Shown piece by piece: positions 41,772-48,396 of a stretch of DNA of 64,000 nt. Both the position numbers and the translations under genes were made by a program. Source of the stretch: an uncultured Bacteroidales bacterium (GTDB taxonomy: Bacteria; Bacteroidota; Bacteroidia; Bacteroidales; P3); contig OMXC01000010.1 in the NCBI GenBank assembly GCA_900314925.1, positions 62,001-126,000 on the forward strand, given 5' to 3'. Positions within the stretch are counted from its first letter, which is position 1; each line of letters opens with the position of its first letter. A model generated the notes under the pieces. It saw only the letters and a list, made by a program, of their open reading frames with translations, was not told where the DNA came from and did not search any database.

Positions 41772-42976
41772 TCGGTGTATATGAGGTTTATTTTAATCTT
41801 GTCTGTCTCGTTGTAGCCGTTGAGCACGGTGCGTTCCGCCACGCTGCCGCGTGCGTCGATGAGCAGGTGTGTGCCCTTGTCGAACCCGTCGCGCAGCATG
41901 CTCTGCAGGTGCAGGGGCACGCGGATGCGGTAGCGGCTGCTGTCGCTGTGGTAGTAGCCGTCCACGCCTGCCGAGATGTAGTCGTTGATGTAGCGCGTGC
42001 CGTTGGTGGCTATGATGCGCTGCGGCTTCTTGGCGTCGGCCTCGGCGGCCACGGGGAGCAGCAGGTCGGCCTTGTGCACCACGGCGCGCGGATGCGCCTC
42101 GCGGAAAGCGCGCAGCGTCCGGTCGAAGCTCACCACAGCCTTGAACCCGCCCAGCGGGTCCAGATACAGGCGCTGGGCGCCGTCGAGGCTGCGCACGCCG
42201 TCGAGGGCCGTGCCGCTGTAGTCGTGCACGAAGTGGGTGAAATGCCTGCCGTTGCTTATCGACAGGTCGAAGTGGTAGGCCGAGGTGTCGTAGTGGTAGT
42301 GCACGCGTATCAGGGTGCGGGTGTCCGAAAGGTTCAGGGCCACCATACCCTCGTCGCTGCCGGCCGGCAGCACGCTGATGCGCAAGCCCTTGGTGGCCTC
42401 GGCGAAAGCGTCGCGCTCGGCCGTCATGCGCAGTATGTCGTTGACGGGCCCTCCGAGGCGCAGGTCCATGGTGCCGCTGCCGGGCTTGGTCTGCACGGTG
42501 CCGTTGTAGAGCACGGCGTCGGTGTTGACGCCGATGCTGTCGATGGCGTAGTACTGCTTGTCGGAAGCTATGGCCTCGGCGAGCTGCACCACCTCGAAGT
42601 GCAGGCTGTAGCTGCGCGAAGTGTCGGGGAACACCGAGTCGTAGACGAGCGTCATCACCACCGAGTCGATGGTCACGCCGTCGAGGTCCACCGAAGTGGT
42701 GGCGTTGGGCAGGGTGATCTGGGTGAAATACTGCGCCGTCACCTTGCCGAATATGGCGTCGTGGTAGTTGCCTATCATTATCTCGGTGTTGCCCGTGGTG
42801 AGCAGCGAGTCGTCGCGCAGCGAGTAGGCCGTGTCGACGGTCATGGTGTATTCCTTGGCGTTGTAGAGTGCGTCGGCGTCCATCAGCGTGCTGCCGAGGT
42901 CGCTCTCGTCGTCGGTGCATGCCGCAAGTGTGAAAAGTGTCAGCAGCATAGCTGCATAACGGAGTGTCTTTTTCAT
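41768..42976 (-). CDS. DUF4270 lipoprotein (402 aa)
   Basis: Lipoprotein signal MKKTLRYAAMLLTLFTLAAC with the modified Cys at residue 20, followed by acidic TDDESDLGS, a surface-export-like signature. The rest matches the DUF4270 plan: LYNAKEYTMTVDTAYSLRDD, LLTTGNTEIMIGNYHDAIFG, and VDLDGVTIDSVVMTLVYDSV. Function unknown; in Bacteroidota the gene commonly follows the short glycogen synthase gene, as here (23 nt). Overlaps the MORN gene by ATGA. Confidence 0.82.
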   Translation of the reverse strand: MKKTLRYAAMLLTLFTLAACTDDESDLGSTLMDADALYNAKEYTMTVDTAYSLRDDSLLTTGNTEIMIGNYHDAIFGKVTAQYFTQITLPNATTSVDLDGVTIDSVVMTLVYDSVFPDTSRSYSLHFEVVQLAEAIASDKQYYAIDSIGVNTDAVLYNGTVQTKPGSGTMDLRLGGPVNDILRMTAERDAFAEATKGLRISVLPAGSDEGMVALNLSDTRTLIRVHYHYDTSAYHFDLSISNGRHFTHFVHDYSGTALDGVRSLDGAQRLYLDPLGGFKAVVSFDRTLRAFREAHPRAVVHKADLLLPVAAEADAKKPQRIIATNGTRYINDYISAGVDGYYHSDSSRYRIRVPLHLQSMLRDGFDKGTHLLIDARGSVAERTVLNGYNETDKIKINLIYTE

Positions 42977-42999
42977 CTGCTGTCAGTCTGTTGCCCGGG

Positions 43000-43821
43000 T
43001 CAGTTCTCTATCCTGCCCGTTATGGTGTCGTAGAATTTGTTGGTGCGTGTGTAGAACTCGTCGCGGTCCTCTATGAAGTCGAGCACGTTGCGCTTGTTGG
43101 CCTTGGCGAAGTCCACCAGCTCGGGGTCCACATTCGGCGAGCCGATGATGACGCCCTGCGAGAAGGTGATGGCGGCCTTCATCAGGCCGAGGTACGTGGT
43201 GTCGCCGTAGAGGCGCAGGTCCTTGGCCGTGGCGTTGTCGGCCTTCATCTTGCGCTCCAGGTCGCCGCCGACGCGGCCGTTGAAGCTGTCGTCCATCAGC
43301 GTGATGACCAGCTTGGTGCCGCTGAAGAAGGAGTTCTCCTTGTTGATACGGCGCAGGTAGAACGGTATCATCGCCGAGCTCCAGCCCATGAAGTTGATCA
43401 AGTGGGGCTGCCAGGCCAGCTTGCGCACAGCCTCGAGCACTCCGCGCCCGAAGAAGAGCAGGCGCTCGTCGCTCATCCCGTCGAGCATGCCGTTCTCGTC
43501 AGTGGGGTGGGGCAGGCGGCTGAAATAGTCCTCGTTGTCGATGAAGTAGACCTGCATGCGCGCCGTGGGGATGGAGCCCACCTTTATCAGCAGCTGGTGG
43601 TCGCTGTTGTTCACTATCATGTTCATGCCGCTCAGGCGTATCACCTCGTGCAGCTGGTGCTTGCGCTCGCTGATGCTGCTGAATTTGGGCATGAAAACCC
43701 TTATGTCGCGCCCCATCTCCTGTATTTTCGCAGGCAAGTAGCGCCCCAAAGTGGCTGTGGCGCTCTCCTCCGAAAAAGGCATAATATCCTGACTTACATA
43801 CAGTATTCTCCCTTTTGCCAT
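43000..43821 (-). CDS. Short glycogen/starch synthase homologue (GT5 N-terminal domain, 273 aa)
   Basis: From ATG 43821 (MAKGRILYVSQDIMPFSEES) the protein corresponds to the N-terminal Rossmann half of GT5 glycogen synthases: YVSQDIMPF, LGRYLPAKIQEMGRDIRVFM, YFIDNEDYF, ERLLFFGRGVLEAVRKLAWQ and HLINFMGWSSAMIPFYLRR. The C-terminal GT-B half that binds the sugar donor is absent, as is usual for this short Bacteroidota family. Catalysis is therefore doubtful and a regulatory or lectin-like role is possible. Promoter TATCTTTG at 43850-43857 gives a leader of about 20 nt. Confidence 0.8.
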   Translation of the reverse strand: MAKGRILYVSQDIMPFSEESATATLGRYLPAKIQEMGRDIRVFMPKFSSISERKHQLHEVIRLSGMNMIVNNSDHQLLIKVGSIPTARMQVYFIDNEDYFSRLPHPTDENGMLDGMSDERLLFFGRGVLEAVRKLAWQPHLINFMGWSSAMIPFYLRRINKENSFFSGTKLVITLMDDSFNGRVGGDLERKMKADNATAKDLRLYGDTTYLGLMKAAITFSQGVIIGSPNVDPELVDFAKANKRNVLDFIEDRDEFYTRTNKFYDTITGRIEN

Positions 43822-43849
43822 AACGTTTGGTATATATTGGTTCCAAATG

Positions 43850-43857
43850 CAAAGATA
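43850..43857 (-). promoter_or_regulatory. -7 box (TATCTTTG) of the glycogen synthase homologue operon
   Basis: Perfect TAnnTTTG on the minus strand, 29 nt before the start codon; drives the GT5-DUF4270-MORN-maf operon. Confidence 0.6.
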
Positions 43858-43941
43858 CAAAATTTTTCCAATATGGCGAAATTTATTTTTGCCGCGCTGC
43901 CCCGCGCCGCACTTTTCTGCCCTTTTCCCCACCTCTCCCCA

Positions 43942-44060
43942 CCGGACCCGGTACGGCATTTCAACGATACTTCAACGATACTTCTTCAGTAGTTCTTCAG
44001 TGTGGCACTGAAATACTACTGAAGAACTACTGAAGAACGGCCGTACCGGGTCCGTAGGGG
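43942..44060. repeat. Dispersed palindromic element, copy A
   Basis: Outer arms CGGACCCGGTACGGC (43943-43957) and GCCGTACCGGGTCCG (44040-44054) are exact complements, inner arms of 20 bp (43982-44001 and 44018-44037, TTCTTCAGTAGTTCTTCAGT type) also pair perfectly. TTCAACGATAC is duplicated on the left side (43960-43981). It fills most of the 357-bp spacer between two divergent promoters. A near-identical inverted copy is at 59845-59966. Confidence 0.85.
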
Positions 44061-44119
44061 AGCGGTAGCGGGTGGGGTGGGGAAGGGAAAGAAAATTTTG
44101 CCAGAATGGAAAAAGTTTG

Positions 44120-44127
44120 TATCTTTG
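44120..44127 (+). promoter_or_regulatory. -7 box (TATCTTTG) of purM
   Basis: Perfect TAnnTTTG followed by CA, about 50 nt before the chosen start of purM. Confidence 0.6.
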
Positions 44128-44178
44128 CACACTCAAAGCGTACAGACGCATCAGTGTATCAACGTATCAACGTGTAAT

Positions 44179-45345
44179 ATGGACAAGTACAACCAGCGCG
44201 GAGTTTCCGCTACGAAGGAAGATGTGCACAATGCCATCAAGAATATCGACAAGGGGCTCTTCCCCAAGGCTTTCTGCAAGATTATACCCGACTTGCTCGG
44301 CGGCGACGCCGACTACTGCAACATAATGCATGCCGACGGCGCCGGCACCAAGTCGAGCCTGGCCTACATGTACTGGAAGGAGACGGGCGACCTCAGCGTG
44401 TGGAAGGGCATCGCCGTGGACGCCATAGTGATGAACACCGACGACCTGCTGTGTGTCGGCGCTCTCGACCACATACTGCTCTCCTCCACCATAGGGCGCA
44501 ACAAGCAGTTGGTGCCCGGCGAGGTCATCTCGGCCGTGATCAACGGCACCGAGGAGTTCTGCCAGACGATGCGCGACATGGGCATCGACATCGTGCTCAC
44601 CGGCGGCGAGACGGCCGACGTGGGCGACCTGGTGCGCACCATCATCGTGGACAGCACGGTGACGGCCCGCATGCGCCGCGCCGACGTGGTGGACAATGCC
44701 CGCATCAAGGCCGGCAACGTCATCGTGGGCCTCGCCAGCTTTGGCCAGGCCAAGTACGAGACGGCCTACAACGGCGGCATGGGCAGCAATGGCCTGACCT
44801 CGGCGCGCCACGACGTCTTCTCGCATGTCTACGCCGAGAAATACCCGATGTGCTACGACCGCGCGCTGCCCGACGGCGTGGTCTTCTGCGGCTCGAAGCT
44901 GCTCACCGACCCCACCGAGGTGCCGGGCGTGGACGCCGGCCACATGGTGCTCTCGCCCACGAGGACTTACGCGCCCATTATCAGGAAGGTGCTCGACGAG
45001 TACCGCCCCAAGATCGACGGCATGGTGCACTGCTCCGGCGGCGCGCAGACCAAGGTGCTGCACTTCATCGACAGGAACCACGTTGTCAAGGACAACCTTT
45101 TCCCGGTGCCGCCGCTGTTCAAGATGATACACGACGAGAGCCAGACCGACTGGCAGGAGATGTACAAGGTCTTCAACATGGGTCACCGCATGGAGCTCTA
45201 CACCGACGAGGCCACGGCCCGCGGCATCATAGACATCAGCCGCAGTTTCGGCGTCGACGCCCAGGTGATAGGCCGCGTCGAGGAGGCCCCGAAGGCGCAG
45301 GTGACCGTGAAGAGTGAGAACGGTGTGTTTGAGTATTTTGCGTAA
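44179..45345 (+). CDS. purM: Phosphoribosylformylglycinamidine cyclo-ligase, Bacteroidota type (388 aa)
   Basis: From ATG 44179 (MDKYNQRGVSATKEDVHNAI) the protein follows the PurM fold: NIMHADGAGTKSSLAYMYWK (ATP/metal-binding Asp), VDAIVMNTDDLLCVGA, GGETADVGDLVRTIIVDSTV and GLASFGQAKYETAYNGGMGS. It forms aminoimidazole ribotide in purine synthesis. The family in this phylum is somewhat longer and diverged from E. coli PurM, so some databases call it AIR-synthase-related; I favour true PurM. Frames starting further upstream lie across the promoter and are rejected. Confidence 0.85.
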   Translation: MDKYNQRGVSATKEDVHNAIKNIDKGLFPKAFCKIIPDLLGGDADYCNIMHADGAGTKSSLAYMYWKETGDLSVWKGIAVDAIVMNTDDLLCVGALDHILLSSTIGRNKQLVPGEVISAVINGTEEFCQTMRDMGIDIVLTGGETADVGDLVRTIIVDSTVTARMRRADVVDNARIKAGNVIVGLASFGQAKYETAYNGGMGSNGLTSARHDVFSHVYAEKYPMCYDRALPDGVVFCGSKLLTDPTEVPGVDAGHMVLSPTRTYAPIIRKVLDEYRPKIDGMVHCSGGAQTKVLHFIDRNHVVKDNLFPVPPLFKMIHDESQTDWQEMYKVFNMGHRMELYTDEATARGIIDISRSFGVDAQVIGRVEEAPKAQVTVKSENGVFEYFA

Positions 45346-45470
45346 AAAGTAAGAAAAAAATCAACCGGTGGCACAATAAACGCGGCCGAGTGCCGTTTCT
45401 GTAGTGTCATTATGTTTTGGTAAATGCATGACAGCTGCCCTGTCTGTGGGGAATTGAGCAGGGTGGCAAT

Positions 45471-45543
45471 GCGATAGTAGCTCAGTTGGCAGAGCGGCGG
45501 CTTCCCAAGCCGCAGGTCGCGGGTTCGACCCCCGTCTATCGCT
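45471..45543 (+). tRNA. tRNA-Gly (CCC)
   Basis: A 73-nt cloverleaf: acceptor stem GCGATAG (45471-45477) with CTATCGC (45536-45542), D arm GCTCAGTTGGCAGAGC, anticodon arm GCGGC-TTCCCAA-GCCGC with anticodon CCC, T arm GCGGG-TTCGACC-CCCGT, discriminator T. CCA is not encoded. A terminator-like hairpin (about 45552-45577, then a T run) follows. Together with the YitT promoter it accounts for the 328-bp gap 45346-45673. Confidence 0.95.
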
Positions 45544-45551
45544 CAAGGCAT

Positions 45552-45584
45552 GAGAGGACGCTCCGGCGCCCTCTTTTTTTGCTT
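45552..45584 (+). terminator. Terminator after tRNA-Gly
   Basis: AGAGGACGC...GCGCCCTCT imperfect stem around TCCG followed by a run of seven T. Confidence 0.6.
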
Positions 45585-45612
45585 TTATTATTGCTATATT
45601 GTAAAATCTTCG

Positions 45613-45620
45613 TATCTTTG
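45613..45620 (+). promoter_or_regulatory. -7 box (TATCTTTG) of the YitT gene
   Basis: Perfect TAnnTTTG followed by CATTCC, 54 nt before the start codon. Confidence 0.6.
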
Positions 45621-45673
45621 CATTCCTGTCCTGTAGTCGGCAGGATACTTTATGAATTAATAAATAACTGTTT

Positions 45674-46630
45674 ATGACAAATACAACTCAGAAGAAAGAC
45701 TGGAAAAAAGAAGTGTGGGCCTATGTGCTGCTCATAAGCGGCAGTGCCTTGTTCGCCATAGGCGACGTGATGTTCGTCAACCCCTACCTCATGGCCCCTG
45801 GCGGCACCTACGGCTTGAGCAACGTGTTCAACACACTCTGGCCCTGGAAGATATCCCTCTATGCCATCTGCATGGATGTGCCGCTGCTGCTCATAGGCAC
45901 CTGGATCTTGGGCCCGAAGTTCGGCCTTAAGACCATCATATCCACGGCGCTCATCTTCGCGTTCACCTTCGTGCTCGAGAGCGTGTGGGGCTACAACCCC
46001 GTCATCTTCGACGGCAAGATCGTTGACGCCCCCATCGAGGGCATCTCCATGGTGCAGATACCGCATGACGGCGGCTGGTTTGTGCCCGACTACTTCCTCA
46101 ACACCGTTGTGGCGGGCCTCATCTACGGTGTGGCCATAGGCATGATTTTCCGCAGCGGCGCCACGAGCGGCGGCAGCGACATCATCTCGATGATCCTGCA
46201 CAAGTACACCAAAATCAGCCTCGGCACGCTGGTGACCATTGTGGACGGCTGCATCACCCTGAGCACCCTCATCGCTTTCGGCGACATTCGCCTGCCCATC
46301 TACTCCATCATCATCATCTTCATCGAGGGCAAGGTCATCGACCTGGTGGTGGACGGCATGAAGAGCTACAAGACCATGTTTATCGTCACCGACGAGCTGG
46401 AGGCCGTGCGCGACTACATCCTCAACGACCTCAAGCGTGGCGGCACGTGCCTCACGGGCACGGGCCTTTACCAGGGCAACGAGCGCAAGATGATATACGT
46501 CACCCTCGAGCGCGCCGACATGGTGAAGCTGAAGAGCAACCTGCACCGCATAGACCCCAAGGCCTTTGTCAACATCATGGACAGCTCCGAGATATTGGGC
46601 ACCGGTTTCCGCAACCTGCCGAAGGAATGA
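45674..46630 (+). CDS. YitT-family membrane protein with DUF2179 domain (318 aa)
   Basis: Five to six membrane spans (first VWAYVLLISGSALFAIGDVM, about 14-33; others near 60-80, 90-110, 150-175 and 200-225) with the family motifs NPYLMAPGGTYGLSNVFN and GVAIGMIFRSGATSGGSDII. It ends with a cytosolic DUF2179 domain (GMKSYKTMFIVTDELEAVRD, LKRGGTCLTGTGLYQG, IMDSSEILGTGF). Family members are widespread and poorly understood; a transporter role is suggested. Own promoter upstream. 41 nt before the glycosyltransferase. Confidence 0.88.
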   Translation: MTNTTQKKDWKKEVWAYVLLISGSALFAIGDVMFVNPYLMAPGGTYGLSNVFNTLWPWKISLYAICMDVPLLLIGTWILGPKFGLKTIISTALIFAFTFVLESVWGYNPVIFDGKIVDAPIEGISMVQIPHDGGWFVPDYFLNTVVAGLIYGVAIGMIFRSGATSGGSDIISMILHKYTKISLGTLVTIVDGCITLSTLIAFGDIRLPIYSIIIIFIEGKVIDLVVDGMKSYKTMFIVTDELEAVRDYILNDLKRGGTCLTGTGLYQGNERKMIYVTLERADMVKLKSNLHRIDPKAFVNIMDSSEILGTGFRNLPKE

Positions 46631-46671
46631 GGCTGGCGGCGCAATTGTGTTTCAACACCTGACCGAAGAAG

Positions 46672-47868
46672 ATGAAAGTACTGCAGCTCTGCATCAAACC
46701 GCCGTTCCCCACCGTTGACGGTGGCACCATGGCCATGAACAGCATCACGCAAGGACTGTTGCGCGAGGGCTGCGAGGTCAAGGTGTTGGCGATGGAGAGC
46801 GACAAGCATCCTGCCGACCGGGCCAAGATGGGCGAGGAATACCTGGGCCAGACGGGTTTCGAGTCGCAGTATGTGGACCTTTCCGTCAAGCCGCTGGCTG
46901 CTGCGGCGGCCATGCTCTGCGGCGAGTCGTACCATGTCAGCCGCTTCCGCAGCGAGGCTTTTGCCGCCAGGCTGCGTGCCATATTGGAGCGGGAGACCTT
47001 TGACGTGGTGCATCTGGAGAGCCTTTTCATGACGCCCTACGTGCCGCTCATCCGCAGCCTGTCTGCCGCCAAGGTGGTGCTGCGGTCGCACAATGTGGAG
47101 CATGTCATCTGGCAGCGTGTGGCGGCGAGCACGCCGTACGGCCTCAAGCGGTGGTATCTGAAGCACTTGGCTTTGACGCTGCGGGCCTATGAGTTGGAAC
47201 ACATAAACGACTACGACGGGGTGGTGTGCATCACCAAGGGCGATGCCGATTACTTCCGCCAGCATGGCTGCCGCCGCCCGCTGACGTCGATACCCTTTGG
47301 CGTGGAGCCGGAGGATGCGGCCAACGTGGAGGTGGAGCCCGCTTCGCTGTTCCACATAGGGGCTATGGACTGGCTGCCCAACAGGGAGAGTATAGAGTGG
47401 CTGCTTGAAGAGGTGTGGCCGGTGGTGCACCGCGAGGTGCCGCAGGCGCACTTGTACCTGGCAGGACGCAAGATGCCGCAGAGGTGGATGGACGCCCGCA
47501 TTGAGGGGGTGACGGTGGTCGGCGAGGTGCCGGACGCCGGCTATTTCATCGCCGGCAAGCAGATAAATGTGGTGCCGTTGCTCAGCGGCAGCGGCATCAG
47601 GGTCAAGATAATAGAGGCAATGGCGGCGGGCAAGGCCGTGGTCACCACTACGGTGGGGGCTCAGGGCATAGATTACACCGACGGCGAGAACCTGCTGGTG
47701 GCCGACACGCCGGAGCAGTTTGCCGCCCAAATCAAGCGGCTGGTGGCCGACCAGGAGTACTGCCGCAGCGTTGGCGAGGCGGCTGCAAGGCTTGTGGCGG
47801 AGCACTACGATGTGAAGCGGCTCGCCGCGCAGTTGTTACAGTTTTACGACAAAATAGAAAAACGATGA
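46672..47868 (+). CDS. Family 4-type glycosyltransferase (398 aa)
   Basis: A GT-B fold enzyme: N-terminal MKVLQLCIKPPFPTVDGGTM and VVHLESLFMTPYVPLIR, the hinge DGVVCITKGDADYFR, and the C-terminal donor domain with FHIGAMDWLPNRESIEWLL and the conserved GSGIRVKIIEAMAAGKAVVT, where the E of KIIEAMA is the donor-binding Glu. It resembles sugar transferases used for surface polysaccharide, though no other such gene is nearby. The stop overlaps the start of the next gene by ATGA. Confidence 0.85.
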   Translation: MKVLQLCIKPPFPTVDGGTMAMNSITQGLLREGCEVKVLAMESDKHPADRAKMGEEYLGQTGFESQYVDLSVKPLAAAAAMLCGESYHVSRFRSEAFAARLRAILERETFDVVHLESLFMTPYVPLIRSLSAAKVVLRSHNVEHVIWQRVAASTPYGLKRWYLKHLALTLRAYELEHINDYDGVVCITKGDADYFRQHGCRRPLTSIPFGVEPEDAANVEVEPASLFHIGAMDWLPNRESIEWLLEEVWPVVHREVPQAHLYLAGRKMPQRWMDARIEGVTVVGEVPDAGYFIAGKQINVVPLLSGSGIRVKIIEAMAAGKAVVTTTVGAQGIDYTDGENLLVADTPEQFAAQIKRLVADQEYCRSVGEAAARLVAEHYDVKRLAAQLLQFYDKIEKR

Positions 47869-48389
47869 ACAGAATCATCAAAACACTGATGCTGGCAATG
47901 CTGTTGGCTATGGCGGGCACGGCGGCGGCGCAAGTCAACATACCCGGGACGAATGTCTCGTTCCGCATCAACAATGACGACTGGCGCTACCTGCGCACCT
48001 TTAAGCTCGACGACGGGGCCGACGTGTATCTTTACTACTATGTTGGCCGCACGTTGGTGGATATGGAGGGCGACACTGTCTTGCCGTGCCTCCGTATATA
48101 TGTCAACGAAGGCTATGAGGGCGATGTGTACGAGCTGGCTTACGAGCGCTATCTGCTCCAGCCGTTTCAGTCGGTGGACGAATACACCCACGGGCCCGGG
48201 CTGCCGAAGAGTGGCGGCATAGGCTATATGGGTGCCTACACCAATCCGGCAAGCCAGAAGGACTATCAGTTCCTGATGACTTACTTCAAGGATCGCGGTA
48301 CCGCCGTGGAGTTCCGTCTGGAGACGACCAAGGACACCTTCGAGGAAATGGAATTTGAGTTCAGAGATATTCTGGGAACGCTAAAATAG
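47865..48389 (+). CDS. Exported protein of unknown function (174 aa)
   Basis: A signal peptide (MNRIIKTLMLAMLLAMAGTA, cleavage after AAAQ) and then a compact alpha/beta domain: VNIPGTNVSFRINNDDWRYL, LPCLRIYVNEGYEGDVYELA, YLLQPFQSVDEYTHGPGLPK and the C-terminal helix FEEMEFEFRDILGTLK. The pattern looks like PsbP/DUF1795-type folds, but this is only an impression. It overlaps the glycosyltransferase by four bases and precedes the PorE-like gene by 7 nt, so a role in the envelope is likely. Confidence 0.6.
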   Translation: MNRIIKTLMLAMLLAMAGTAAAQVNIPGTNVSFRINNDDWRYLRTFKLDDGADVYLYYYVGRTLVDMEGDTVLPCLRIYVNEGYEGDVYELAYERYLLQPFQSVDEYTHGPGLPKSGGIGYMGAYTNPASQKDYQFLMTYFKDRGTAVEFRLETTKDTFEEMEFEFRDILGTLK

Positions 48390-48396
48390 CATAACG

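Noticed and set aside
41762..43033. A 423-codon plus-strand frame opposite the DUF4270 gene
   Set aside because: Antisense shadow; the minus frame has a lipoprotein signal and known family motifs.
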